Shown: in pieces, positions 35,629 to 44,497 of the stretch
Layout of the letters: each line of letters starts with the position of its first letter
How positions within the stretch are numbered: position 1 is the stretch's first letter
Assembly: GCA_964412195.1 (NCBI GenBank)
Contig: CAYPNP010000003.1
Coordinates: 186,001 to 250,000 of the forward strand
Source: CAYPNP01 sp964412195
Lineage (GTDB): Bacteria; Acidobacteriota; JAAYUB01
Length of the DNA: 64,000 nt
Direction of reading: 5' to 3'
Translations under genes and position numbers: made by a program
The notes under the pieces: generated by a model
Database searches by the model: none
The model's input: only the letters and a program-made list of their open reading frames with translations
What the model was told of the DNA's origin: nothing

Positions 35629-36333
35629 TCACAGGTGCTTCAGCCCGTCGTCGGGCGGCTCCTTCCGGGACAGCAGGTGCTCCTCCAGGATCCGGCGGGC
35701 CACGCCGCGGCCGCCCAGGCCGAAGGCGATGGCCAGGCCCATCATGACCGCGCCGAAGGCGATGGCGAAGGCCGTGGTGACGATGGCGCTGGCGATCTGG
35801 AGTTGCTCCAGGGCCATGGCGAAGGCCAGGATGGTGATGAGATACCGTACCAGGGTGCCCAAGGTGTGAGGCGATGGGACGTGGGCGTTCACCGCGGCCA
35901 GGAGGGCGGCCCGGGAGAGGAAGTTGCCGATCAGGAAGCCGGCCAGCAGGATGAGCAGGGCGGAGAAAATCCGGGGCAGGTAGAGAAAGAATCCGCTGAT
36001 GAGTTCCTGGAAGAACTCCAGGTGGAGCGCGCTGACGCCCGACATGAAGAAGGTCAGGAACACCAGCCAGAACACCAGCCGACCGGCCAGCCGCGTCGGC
36101 GGGGACTGAATGTCGGCCCGCGCCAGCATCTGGGTGAAGCCGGCGTCCGAGCAGCGGCGGTCGAACCGGGCGGCTTTCAGGAGCATGTGGATGATCTTGG
36201 AGAGGATCCAGGCGATCACCACCCCGGCCGCGATGATGAGCGCCGCCGCCAGCACCCCCGGCAGGAAATGGGCGACTCCGGCGGAAAAGTCCCGCCAGAC
36301 CGCTTGCAGAACTTCCATGATGGTCGTGGCCAT
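35629..36333 (-). CDS. Mechanosensitive-channel-like membrane protein (TM-helix repeat family)
   Basis: This 234-residue protein has five or so transmembrane segments. Two copies of a conserved TM-helix unit are visible, near 20-60 and 105-150 (LPGVLAAALIIAAGVVIAW and LPRIFSALLILLAGFLIG), followed by a gated-pore-like helix AFAIAFGAVMMGLAIAFGLG. It lacks the cytoplasmic MscS beta and C-terminal cage. Related proteins are annotated as small-conductance channels. It lies last in a run with osmolyte-synthesis genes, consistent with turgor control. Confidence 0.8.
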   Translation of the reverse strand: MATTIMEVLQAVWRDFSAGVAHFLPGVLAAALIIAAGVVIAWILSKIIHMLLKAARFDRRCSDAGFTQMLARADIQSPPTRLAGRLVFWLVFLTFFMSGVSALHLEFFQELISGFFLYLPRIFSALLILLAGFLIGNFLSRAALLAAVNAHVPSPHTLGTLVRYLITILAFAMALEQLQIASAIVTTAFAIAFGAVMMGLAIAFGLGGRGVARRILEEHLLSRKEPPDDGLKHL

Positions 36334-36346
36334 GGCTGCCTCCTGG

Positions 36347-37612
36347 TCAGGAATCCCATCGATCGATGAGGTCCTGTTTTTGGCGTTCGTACTCCTGGCA
36401 GAGGTTCTCCAGGATCTGCTCGACCTCGCCCGCCCCGGCCGTTTCCGTCTCGAGGACGAAGGAGGCGGTCCGGCCCAGGTAGAGCGGCGTGAGGGACTTC
36501 AGCAGGTGGTCGCGGTGGATCACCCGCCGGTGGTGGGCGACGGCGAAGTCGTAGATGGTCCGCACCCACAGCTCGGGGGAGTAGCGGAAGCCGCCGTCGG
36601 GCGCCGCGGCGAGCTCCCGGATCCCGGCGAGGGTCGCCGGGTCGAGGATCCGGGCCCAGATCGATTCGAGTTCCGCCAGGCCGGCGCGGAACCGCTCCAG
36701 CATCCGCCCCACGTTCACCGCCACCGGCTCCAGGCCGACGGTGAACTCGAAGCCGTACACCGGCACCGTCTCGGAGCCCCGCACCGCCTTCCAGCGGGAT
36801 TGTTCCGTTTCCATCAGCTGGAAGACCGCGCCGACGACCTGCATGAGCATGGCGCTCAGGTCCACGGAGGGGTCCTTGGCGTCGTGGATCTTCGCCCCGA
36901 GGAACGACTGGCACGTCTGGAAGCCGCCGGTGATGGCCGTAGTCGTCATCCAGATGTCGATCCCGAAACGGGCCACGTCGGTGTGCCAGACGTCCTGGTC
37001 CAGCCAGTGGCGGGCCAGCCGGCCGGAGAAACCGAAGTCGCCCCCGATGGGCTGGCGCACCCGCTGGCCGTACAGCGCCCGGGTCAGGGGATAGACGATG
37101 CTGTTGGTGATGGTGCCGTCGTACTTGTGCCGGTGGTACAGCGGGGCCACGAAATCCATGCCTTCCCGAAGGAGCGGGCTCAGCAGCAGGTCCAGCCATT
37201 CCGGGGTGACGCTCCGCAGGTCGGCGTCGAGGACGGCGCAGGCCGACGCGTCCAGCTCGGCGGCGATCCGGAACACCGTCCGCAGGGCGCTACCCTTGCC
37301 GGGAAGCCCGTGGTACGGCGTGATGATCTTGTGGATGGGGTGGAGGGGGTGGGCGGTCAGGAGGGGGCGGTACTCCTGGATGGCCGTGCGGCGGACGACT
37401 TCCGGGGTGTCGTCGCGGGAGCCGCCGTCCGAGTTCACCAGGATGGCGCGCCGGTCCGGAAAGTACTTGGCCAGCCCGGCGTTGATCGCGCGGACCACCT
37501 GGGCGATGGTGCCGGCGTTGTTGTAGCTGGGGACGCCCACGACGATGTCGGCGCGTCGGATCCGCCGGACCTCCTTCCGGGCGTCGTCGTTCAGAGGAAA
37601 ATCATCGCGCAT
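36347..37612 (-). CDS. GT-A-type glycosyltransferase of the osmolyte cluster
   Basis: This 421-residue protein has a GT2-like nucleotide-sugar domain: VVGVPSYNNAGTI, then LVNSDGGSRDDTPEVV, and a DxD-type AVLDADLRS, followed by PLYHRHKYDGTITNSIVYPL and PIGGDFGFSG. Its C-terminal helical half resembles glucosyl-/mannosyl-glycerate synthase-type enzymes. It overlaps the 3' end of the phosphatase gene by 11 bases. A role such as mannosylglucosyl-3-phosphoglycerate synthase is plausible from the company it keeps but cannot be fixed from sequence; it may also act on a different acceptor. Confidence 0.82.
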   Translation of the reverse strand: MRDDFPLNDDARKEVRRIRRADIVVGVPSYNNAGTIAQVVRAINAGLAKYFPDRRAILVNSDGGSRDDTPEVVRRTAIQEYRPLLTAHPLHPIHKIITPYHGLPGKGSALRTVFRIAAELDASACAVLDADLRSVTPEWLDLLLSPLLREGMDFVAPLYHRHKYDGTITNSIVYPLTRALYGQRVRQPIGGDFGFSGRLARHWLDQDVWHTDVARFGIDIWMTTTAITGGFQTCQSFLGAKIHDAKDPSVDLSAMLMQVVGAVFQLMETEQSRWKAVRGSETVPVYGFEFTVGLEPVAVNVGRMLERFRAGLAELESIWARILDPATLAGIRELAAAPDGGFRYSPELWVRTIYDFAVAHHRRVIHRDHLLKSLTPLYLGRTASFVLETETAGAGEVEQILENLCQEYERQKQDLIDRWDS

Positions 37613-38492
37613 CCTGACTCTCCCAGACGGGCTTGTCCGACCACCCGGCGGATGCCCACTCCTCCAGCAGGCCGAGGACCGCCTGGTTCCATCCGTCCGG
37701 GCCGATCCCGGGCGCCTGCCGGGCGGCCGGCAGTTCCCGGACCAGCTCGGGATGGCACCCGCCGTCCGGGCGTCGGACGATGACGGCGCGGCCGACCGCC
37801 CGCAGCATCGGCAGGTCGTTGGGGCTGTCGCCCAGTCCGGCGGTGAGGATCGGGCCGAACCGGCGCCGCAGCAGGTGGTCCAGCACCGCCACGGCCCGCC
37901 CCTTGTCTGAACCGCCGGACAGGTGGAGGAACCGGCCGCCCGAACTCACGGTCAAGCCCAGCCGGCGGGCTTCTTCCTCGACGGCGCGGCGGGCGCCGGG
38001 AGTGTCGGGCGTCACGCTGAACGGCTCGTCGAATTCGCGCCGCTTGGCCCGCCGGGCTTCCGCCACGGACAGGCCGCAGGCGGAGGCGACCGCCCGGGGC
38101 GACATGTCCTGGAATCCCGTCAGCTTCAGGCCGGTGGTCCGCTGGATGTCCCGCAGCCGCCGGATCAGGGAGCGGTGCGGCACGCCCAGGGACACCTTGA
38201 GCCAATCCGCGACCGGGATGCCGTCCCACCAAGGCTGGCGCGCGTCGCCCGCCGGCAGGTAAATGGCGCCGCCGTTCTCGATGATGAACGGATGGTAGAT
38301 TTCCAGCCGCTGCTGGACGACCTCGACCTCCGCCCGCGTCTTGCTCGTGCAAAGGACCAGCACGACCGGCCGGCTGCGGATCCTCTCGAGCGCAGGCCGG
38401 GCGGCGTCGAAGGAGTAGGTGTTCTCGTCGAGCAGGGTGCCGTCCAGGTCGCTGTAAAGAATAAGGACGGGGGCTTCGCTCTTTTCAGTCAT
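37602..38492 (-). CDS. HAD-IIB phosphatase, mannosyl-/glucosyl-3-phosphoglycerate phosphatase type
   Basis: This 296-residue protein has the HAD motif I YSDLDGTLLDENTYSF near residue 12. Motif II follows as LCTSKTRAEVE, the cap typical of the MPGP family as FIIENGGAIYLP, and motif IV as GLGDSPNDLPML. These enzymes dephosphorylate mannosyl- or glucosyl-3-phosphoglycerate to the compatible solute. The ATG at 38492 gives the family N-terminus; a GTG at 38519 is less likely. It lies between two glycosyltransferase genes on the same strand. Confidence 0.88.
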   Translation of the reverse strand: MTEKSEAPVLILYSDLDGTLLDENTYSFDAARPALERIRSRPVVLVLCTSKTRAEVEVVQQRLEIYHPFIIENGGAIYLPAGDARQPWWDGIPVADWLKVSLGVPHRSLIRRLRDIQRTTGLKLTGFQDMSPRAVASACGLSVAEARRAKRREFDEPFSVTPDTPGARRAVEEEARRLGLTVSSGGRFLHLSGGSDKGRAVAVLDHLLRRRFGPILTAGLGDSPNDLPMLRAVGRAVIVRRPDGGCHPELVRELPAARQAPGIGPDGWNQAVLGLLEEWASAGWSDKPVWESQDAR

Positions 38493-38530
38493 GGCGCTTC
38501 CGTCTCCGGGCGAGTCCACGGAGGGGGTCC

Positions 38531-39745
38531 TCAGCCCGAGGCATTGTCGGCGTCGACCGCGTCCCGCAGCTCGTCCAGAAAATCCGGAAGAGCGGCGGTG
38601 ACCCGGTTCCAGTTGGGGATGAGCGGCTGGCCGAGGGGGTCCTCCATGAACGCTTCGGCGGCCAACCGGATGCTCCTGGCGAAGGTCTCCACGGCGACTT
38701 CCTCTTCGTGCCGGTCGAAGCCGAGGCCGTCGATCAGCGCGTCGGCGTGGTAGCGGGTAATGGTGTCCTCGGCGGTCCGGATGTAGATGGTCTCCAGGGA
38801 CCGGAACACGCCCGAGGAGAAGACTGCCCCCTCGGACGAGAGCGTCCGGAAGAGGGTCTTGGCGATGTCGACGGCCATCTTCATCAGCCCCTGGCCGGGG
38901 TTGTCCGGCGAGAGGGCCTGGTGCTTGTGATCGTAAGTCCTGCTGATTTCCGACTGGCAGACCCGCTTGACGGCGCAGTTCCGGAAAATCTCCGCCAGCA
39001 CGCCGATTTCCAGACCCCAGTCCCCCGGGATGCGGTTGGCGCGGGCCAGGTCGGCCATCATGGCGAACTCGCCGGCGAGCGGGTAGCGGAAGCTGTCCAG
39101 GAACGCCAGCAGGGGCATGGCGCCCAGGATCTTCTGCAGGGAGCGCAGCAGGGGCGTCACCAGCAGGCGGGTGACGCGGCCGTGCATCCGGTCGGTCACC
39201 CGGGCGTAGTAGCCCTTGCAGAACTCGAAGTTGATGTTCGGATTGGCCACCGGGTAGATCAGGCGCGCCAGCAACTCCCGGTCGTAGGTCAGGATGTCGC
39301 AGTCGTGCAGGGCGATCACGTCGGACTTGCGGCTGGCCAGCACGTACCCGTACGCCAGCCAGCAGGAGCGCCCCTTGCCGTCGTTGCCCACCGGCAGGTT
39401 GTTCCGGCGCAGCTTCATGTAAAGAGACTCGATGCGCGGCCCGTCATTCCAGATCACCCGGACCTCGGCCGGGAGGCCCGCCAGGTGCCGGCGGGCCTGG
39501 GCGAACTGGGCCTCGTCGGCCCGGGCCAGCGTCAGGATCACCTGGCGCAGGTACCGCACCTCGCGCAGCTGCTCGATGATATGCGGCATGGCCTGGCCTT
39601 CGAATTCGCTGAACAGGGCCGGCAGCACCAGGGCCACCGGCCGCTGGGGGGCGTAGGCCGTCAGCTCCCGTTCCAGCCGCTCGTGGCCGGTTTCCACCAG
39701 CCGATGCAACGTCGCCACCATGCCGGTCTGGTAAAAATCTGCCAT
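38531..39745 (-). CDS. gpgS: Glucosyl-3-phosphoglycerate synthase-like enzyme (GT81-type)
   Basis: This 404-residue protein starts at 39745 after GGAGG. It carries VALVLPALFSEFEG, GNDGKGRSCWLAYGYVL and ALHDCDILTYDRELLARL (a DxD metal-nucleotide motif). Then come FEFCKGYYARVTDRMHGRVTR and the later DWGLEIGVLAEIFRN, the hallmark region of GpgS enzymes. GpgS transfers glucose from an NDP-glucose to 3-phosphoglycerate, the first step of glucosylglycerate synthesis. With the phosphatase and second transferase next to it, this supports an osmolyte pathway of the glucosylglycerate or mannosylglucosylglycerate type. Confidence 0.86.
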   Translation of the reverse strand: MADFYQTGMVATLHRLVETGHERLERELTAYAPQRPVALVLPALFSEFEGQAMPHIIEQLREVRYLRQVILTLARADEAQFAQARRHLAGLPAEVRVIWNDGPRIESLYMKLRRNNLPVGNDGKGRSCWLAYGYVLASRKSDVIALHDCDILTYDRELLARLIYPVANPNINFEFCKGYYARVTDRMHGRVTRLLVTPLLRSLQKILGAMPLLAFLDSFRYPLAGEFAMMADLARANRIPGDWGLEIGVLAEIFRNCAVKRVCQSEISRTYDHKHQALSPDNPGQGLMKMAVDIAKTLFRTLSSEGAVFSSGVFRSLETIYIRTAEDTITRYHADALIDGLGFDRHEEEVAVETFARSIRLAAEAFMEDPLGQPLIPNWNRVTAALPDFLDELRDAVDADNASG

Positions 39746-39815
39746 GGCTGCCTCCTCTCGCTGGTGTCCTGTTCGATTCCGGCCGGGCTGGAAAGGTGCG
39801 CGGATCGGCGGCCGG

Positions 39816-40031
39816 TTACCTGCGCCGGGACCTGGACCGCGCTTTTTTCCCGGAGGGGGATTCCTGCGCGGCCGGCGGCGCCTCTTCCGCCGGGGGCTCG
39901 TCCGGCGGTGGCACGGCCGGATCCCCCGGATTACCGGCGGACTCATTCTTCTTGCTCCGCCACATCAGGTAGCCGATGAAGGCCACGAAGGCAAGGCTCA
40001 GAATCAGGACGAAAATCTTGTCAGGTGCCAT
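39816..40031 (-). CDS. Small single-span membrane protein
   Basis: This 71-residue protein has one transmembrane helix (about 6-23) and a hydrophilic tail with a Pro/Glu-rich stretch ending in basic GKKARSRSRRR. A GAGGAGA site precedes the ATG. It is 70 bases upstream of gpgS on the same strand. I do not recognise a family. Confidence 0.55.
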   Translation of the reverse strand: MAPDKIFVLILSLAFVAFIGYLMWRSKKNESAGNPGDPAVPPPDEPPAEEAPPAAQESPSGKKARSRSRRR

Positions 40032-40255
40032 TGACTGTCTCCTCGGGCGGGCGCAGGGAGCGCTCCGCGTAAATCAATGAAAAATGGTGGCGAGGCTGAG
40101 CGGGATCCCGCATTCATCCGGCCGGCGGCCGGGGAACATCCTCATCCCGGGGGGATCCGATTCCGCTGAACCGCTGCGGGCAGGGAGCCTTCAGGGGGAC
40201 TCCGGACCTTGCGGCGGAGAGAAATCGGCCGGGGTGCGAGTTCGCGGGAGGCGGA

Positions 40256-40639
40256 TCAGGCGGGCGGGGCGCGCTTGCCGGGAAGCCGTTCGCCTCCGGC
40301 GGCGGCCGCTTGGAAATCCCCCTCCGCGGACCGCTGGTACTCCAGCGTCCGATCGGGCGGCGCTGCAAACAGGACAGGGCTCGGCAGGCCCAGGCGAACG
40401 GGGTCCGGCGTGGTTACGGCCTGGGAGGCGGCCACCAGCTGCGGGGCTTTCTTCCGGGATTCCACCGGCACGACCCCGCTGGGATCCTGCGGCTGGTAGC
40501 GGGGGCAGTTCACCGGCGCCCGCCCGCTGCAGACGGACTGCTCCGCCAGGCGGGAGACGGTGTCCGCCATGAACGAGAAGCCCAGGGCCAGCGCCAGGGC
40601 GGTCCAACCGATATGTCTGGGTATCAGGTTTCTCTTCAT
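40256..40639 (-). CDS. Small exported or anchored protein of unknown function
   Basis: This 127-residue open frame starts MKRNLIPRHIGW with a signal-like hydrophobic segment (about 12-27). CSGRAPVNCPRY follows (two cysteines), then a low-complexity Pro/Ala-rich region. Ribosome-binding signal is weak, and GC-rich composition makes chance frames likely here. Frame usage and the signal segment make it a moderate candidate. Confidence 0.45.
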   Translation of the reverse strand: MKRNLIPRHIGWTALALALGFSFMADTVSRLAEQSVCSGRAPVNCPRYQPQDPSGVVPVESRKKAPQLVAASQAVTTPDPVRLGLPSPVLFAAPPDRTLEYQRSAEGDFQAAAAGGERLPGKRAPPA

Positions 40640-40695
40640 GGCCGTAATTCCAATCCCAGTGTAGCTTCCGACCGGCGGGAAGTCAAGGACGGCGG

Positions 40696-42384
40696 TCAGA
40701 GCTTGCTCCGCTGGTCCGACTGGGCCTCCAGGAGCGGGAGGAGCTTTTCGATGACGACCTGGTCGGAGATGACGCCGGCCGGCCGGTTCCGGTCGTCCAC
40801 CACCACCACGCAGCCGGCGGTTTCCCGGAGCGTGGCCAGGGCGTGGTAAATGGTTTCGGAAAGCCGGACGGTCGGCACGTCGCGCCGGATCCGCGGCGGG
40901 GGCGAGGCGACGCCGGCCGGGCCGGGCGCGTCGGGGCAGATCAGCCCCCGCAGCTCCCCGCCGGCGGACACCAGCAAGGCCTGCGAGGCGCCGGAGCCGC
41001 GGAGCTGTTCCAGCAACTCTGCCGGGTCTTCGCCGTCCCGGATCCGGGGGACAGTCGAATCCATCAGATCCCGGGCGTGCACGTCGGCCAAGGCCCCCAG
41101 GTCGCGGATCCTCCGGAAATCCAGCCGCCGCTCGCTCAGCGCTTCGAGGTAGATCGAGTCGGCCCCCAGTCCGTAGGCGACGGCGGTGCTGATCACGGTG
41201 GCGGTCATGAGCGGCAGCATGATGTGGTAGTCGTAGGTGACTTCGAAGATGAGCATCATGGCGGTCAGGGGCGCCTGGATGGTGCCCGCCATCACGGCCG
41301 CCATGCCGACGGTGGCATAGGCCGTGACCGGGCCGATGCCGGGGAAGCCCAGGTTGAGGATCCCGCCCATCCCGGCGCCCAGCGAGGCGCCCACCAGCAG
41401 GGAGGGCGCGAAAATCCCGCCCGAGTTGCCCGAGCCCAGGGTCAGGGCGGTGGCCAGCATCTTGATGAACACCAGGCACAGGATCACGGCGAGGGTCAGC
41501 TGGCCCTCGAGCAGCCGGGTGATGTAGTCATGGCCGTACCCGCCCGCCTGGGGCAGGAAGATCAGCAGGATCCCGACCGCCAGGGCGCCGGCCAGCGGCC
41601 GCAGCACGGGGGAGGAAATCCTGAGAAACAGCTTGTGCACCAGGGCCATCAGCCGGATGAAGACGACCGAGACGACCCCTCCGAGCACGCCCAGGAAGGC
41701 GTAGGCGAAGAGTTCGAGGTAGTCCCGGAAGGCGAACGGCGGCACGACGAAGGTGGGATGCGATCCCATGTAGTAGTAATTGATGGTGGAGGCGGATACC
41801 GAAGCCAGGATCACCGGGGTGACGGCGGACATGGTCAAGTCGTTGAGCAGGATCAGCTCCAGGGCGAAGAGCACTCCGGCGATGGGCGCGTTGAAGATGG
41901 CGGCGATTCCGGCGGCCGTCCCCGCGGCCAGGAAGACCTTGGCCCGGCGGCGATCCAGCCCGACGAGCTTCCCGAAGAGCGATCCGGTGGCCGCCCCGGC
42001 GAAGGCCATCGGCCCCTCCGGACCTGCCGAGCCGCCGGAGGACAGGGTCAGGAGCGACGTCAGCAGGCAGACGATGCCGTCCTTGAACCGCAGGGCGCCC
42101 TGCCGGATGGAAGTCTCTATGATCTCCGGCACGTAGTCCTGCACCTGGGCCCGGAACAGGCGCAGGATCCCCACCAGGCACAGGGCGCCGAGCACGGGCA
42201 TGAGGAACATGGCCCACTGGGGGAACAGGTGGAAAACGCGGCGGAAGCCGTGGGTGAAGTGGTTGATGCCGAGCCGGTAGAGCGTGGCCAGGATCCCCAC
42301 CGCGAGCCCCAGGAGGACCGCTTCCAGGAGGACCCGGGTGTTCCGCGTCAGCGGGGTGATGGAGTGGGCGATTCGTTGGCGCAT
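40696..42384 (-). CDS. ClC-type chloride channel with CBS domains
   Basis: This 562-residue protein has the ClC membrane core (about 1-420): GGSAGPEGPMA contains the gating glutamate, and GSGNSGGIFAPSLLVGA forms the second ion-binding loop. Two CBS-like regions (about 435-555) follow at the C-terminus. In the VLFALELIL segment, the residue matching the internal proton glutamate of E. coli ClC appears to be Leu, which would favour a passive channel over a chloride/proton exchanger; this is by eye alignment. It may balance charge during pH or osmotic stress together with the neighbouring antiporter. Confidence 0.92.
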   Translation of the reverse strand: MRQRIAHSITPLTRNTRVLLEAVLLGLAVGILATLYRLGINHFTHGFRRVFHLFPQWAMFLMPVLGALCLVGILRLFRAQVQDYVPEIIETSIRQGALRFKDGIVCLLTSLLTLSSGGSAGPEGPMAFAGAATGSLFGKLVGLDRRRAKVFLAAGTAAGIAAIFNAPIAGVLFALELILLNDLTMSAVTPVILASVSASTINYYYMGSHPTFVVPPFAFRDYLELFAYAFLGVLGGVVSVVFIRLMALVHKLFLRISSPVLRPLAGALAVGILLIFLPQAGGYGHDYITRLLEGQLTLAVILCLVFIKMLATALTLGSGNSGGIFAPSLLVGASLGAGMGGILNLGFPGIGPVTAYATVGMAAVMAGTIQAPLTAMMLIFEVTYDYHIMLPLMTATVISTAVAYGLGADSIYLEALSERRLDFRRIRDLGALADVHARDLMDSTVPRIRDGEDPAELLEQLRGSGASQALLVSAGGELRGLICPDAPGPAGVASPPPRIRRDVPTVRLSETIYHALATLRETAGCVVVVDDRNRPAGVISDQVVIEKLLPLLEAQSDQRSKL

Positions 42385-42573
42385 GACCGATCCGTGGATT
42401 CAGGATGAAATTACACCAGATGGGATTCCGTGGCAACCGTGAAGTCGGGTGTCATGAACGCCGCCATCGGCACCGCGGAGGTTCACGCCGGGGTAGCGCC
42501 CGGGTATCGCCGGCTCCGGCAGTCGCATCGACCGGCGGCCCGGGGCGGAAGGGGCGACGGTCTGCGGGGCGGT

Positions 42574-43773
42574 TCAATCGGTCAGGGAGGATTGGAGTTC
42601 TTCCGCCTCTTCGCGCCAAAGCAGCAGCCCGACGACCATCAGCAGGGTCGTGGAAAGAATGACCAGGAACAGGATGGCCTCGCTGATGGTGGGGATCAGC
42701 AGGTGTGCGGGAATGCTGTAGTACAGCAGGATGGTGACCAACCCCCGGGGTGCGATGAACAACTCGGGGAGCAGGGTCATTCGGGCGATGTGGCGGAGGT
42801 ACAGGTACCGTACCGCAAGCAGGATCAGGATGATGAGCCCGCTCAGCAGCCAGATCTCGCTGTTGAGCAGCGCCCTCAGCTGCATGCTGAATCCGAACAG
42901 GATGAAGAAGAAGGTCCTTATGAGGAAGGCCGATTCCGAGGTGATCACTTTCAGGAAACGCAGCTCCCGGGTGAGCCGGCGAGGGGACAACGCGCTCTTC
43001 CAGTGGTTCGGAGTCAGGGTGTTGGTGTTGTTGATGATGAGTCCGAACACGAGCACAAGGAGGAGCGTGGAGAGGTGGAACATCTTCCCCGCGGTGTAGA
43101 CGAGCACCAGGACGGCGAGGATCAGGAAGAATTTGACGTGGAATCGAACCCGGGTGATGATGTACACCAGAACCAGGGAGCAGACCAGGGAGATGATGGA
43201 GACCGCCCCGATGTCCCCAACGAGGGACAGGAACGTGCCGAAGCCCCAGTCCAGGTCCTGGCTGGCGTAGTTGAAGATCAGGATCCCCAGAATGTCGGAG
43301 AACGTAGACTCATAGATGACGAACTGGCGTTTCCACTTCCCCAGGGTGGCCACGCTGGGTATGGCGATCGCGCTGCTGATGACAGCCAGGGGCAGGGCGT
43401 TGACGAAGCACTGCCGGAAGGGGAGGCTCAGAATGGAGCCCAGCAGCAGCCCGATGGTTACGGCAGAGGAGAGGCAGACCAGCAGGGCGGCCAGAAAGGC
43501 CCGCGCGATCAGGCCCAGCTTGTTCCGCGACAGGGGGAGCTCCAGGGCGCCTTCCAGAACGATCAGGATCAGGCCGAGTACGCCGAAGAATTCAAGCAGG
43601 GTCTGGAAGTAAGGGATTTCCAGGTGAAAATGGTCCGCGATCATCCGGATGCCGATGCCGGTCCCCAACAGCAGGAGAACGGAAGGCAGCCGGATCTTCC
43701 GGGCGATCAGGTCGAACAGATAGGATGCGATGACGATTCCGCAGAGGATGAGGATGATCCAGTTTGTGAACAT
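42574..43773 (-). CDS. Cation/proton antiporter (CPA family)
   Basis: This 399-residue protein has about twelve transmembrane helices with no cytoplasmic regulatory domain. Features are LPSVLLLLGTGIGIRM, the GLILIVLEGALELPL helix, ESTFSDILGILIFN (the antiporter core, with a Ser-Asp pair) and APRGLVTILL. It resembles Na+/H+ or K+/H+ exchangers. It follows the two exported paralogs and precedes the ClC gene on the same strand. Cation specificity cannot be read. Confidence 0.88.
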   Translation of the reverse strand: MFTNWIILILCGIVIASYLFDLIARKIRLPSVLLLLGTGIGIRMIADHFHLEIPYFQTLLEFFGVLGLILIVLEGALELPLSRNKLGLIARAFLAALLVCLSSAVTIGLLLGSILSLPFRQCFVNALPLAVISSAIAIPSVATLGKWKRQFVIYESTFSDILGILIFNYASQDLDWGFGTFLSLVGDIGAVSIISLVCSLVLVYIITRVRFHVKFFLILAVLVLVYTAGKMFHLSTLLLVLVFGLIINNTNTLTPNHWKSALSPRRLTRELRFLKVITSESAFLIRTFFFILFGFSMQLRALLNSEIWLLSGLIILILLAVRYLYLRHIARMTLLPELFIAPRGLVTILLYYSIPAHLLIPTISEAILFLVILSTTLLMVVGLLLWREEAEELQSSLTD

Positions 43774-43874
43774 GGTCCCTTTCCGCCCCGGAGCGACCCT
43801 TCGGAGCGATGATCCGCCGGGAAACGTGGCCGTTCCGTGAAGTTACAATACATCGGCGGGAAAGCGTTGACAAC

Positions 43875-43907
43875 GAAAAGAAAACCGGCGCGGTGGTGCG
43901 CCGGTTT
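43875..43907 (-). terminator. Terminator of the paralog pair
   Basis: On the minus strand a 10-bp stem (AAACCGGCGC, loop of 6, GCGCCGGTTT, spanning 43907-43882) is followed by TCTTTTCG. It lies 23 bases past the stop at 43930. Confidence 0.8.
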
Positions 43908-43929
43908 CCAGGGGATGCGAAAAGGGGTT

Positions 43930-44472
43930 CTACCAGCTCCAGATGCGGACTTTCTGGTCGGGCGTGTCCACCGTCACCACCTGGGTGTAGCGGAGGTGGG
44001 AGAGGGAGTCGGCCAGCTGGGTCGTGGTCACGTCCTTGTTCTTCATCTGCTGCAAGGCTTCCTCGAGGAACTCGAAGGGCACCTCCACCTTGACGTTCTC
44101 CCGCTCGGTCCGGACCAGGATTCGCAGCCGGTCGCCCTCCTTGCGGATGAGCACGTTTTCGGTGGGGCTGGTGACGCGGACGAAGTCGGTGTCGGGGCAG
44201 TCGCGCAGCAAGCGGACCATCTCGGCGGCCTTGTCCAGCTCGACGGGCAGATCCTTGGGCATCTCGATCTTCTGGTCCGCCTCGGGGATGAAGGCGGCGG
44301 CGGTGGTGACCGCGCTCACGGGCACCGGCAGCACGATCGGCACGGCCAGGTCCTTGGGGCTGTCCACGTAGACCACGAGCCATTGCTGGTGCAGGGCGAA
44401 CATGAGGGTGGCGAGGGTGACGGCTCCTCCGGTCACGGCGGCGGCGCTGGCAAGTTTCATGAACCAGGACAT
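43930..44472 (-). CDS. Membrane-anchored or exported protein of a paralogous pair, member 1
   Basis: This 180-residue protein begins MSWFMKLASAAAVTGG with a hydrophobic N-terminus (about 4-26). The region VRVTSPTENVLIRKEGDRLRIL is followed by KVEVPFEFLEEALQQM. The C-terminus QKVRIWSW matches the partner's DVRIWIE. I recognise no named family. The shared V..TSxxENVL..xxGDxxxV pattern shows homology with the next gene; the pair is likely co-transcribed from 45043. Confidence 0.75.
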   Translation of the reverse strand: MSWFMKLASAAAVTGGAVTLATLMFALHQQWLVVYVDSPKDLAVPIVLPVPVSAVTTAAAFIPEADQKIEMPKDLPVELDKAAEMVRLLRDCPDTDFVRVTSPTENVLIRKEGDRLRILVRTERENVKVEVPFEFLEEALQQMKNKDVTTTQLADSLSHLRYTQVVTVDTPDQKVRIWSW

Positions 44473-44497
44473 GGCGGGCCTCCTTCTTCCAAAGTCT

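Noticed and set aside
40032..40255. A further small gene between 39816-40031 and 40256-40639
   Set aside because: Open frames here are short, Arg/Pro/Gly-rich and lack ribosome-binding sites.
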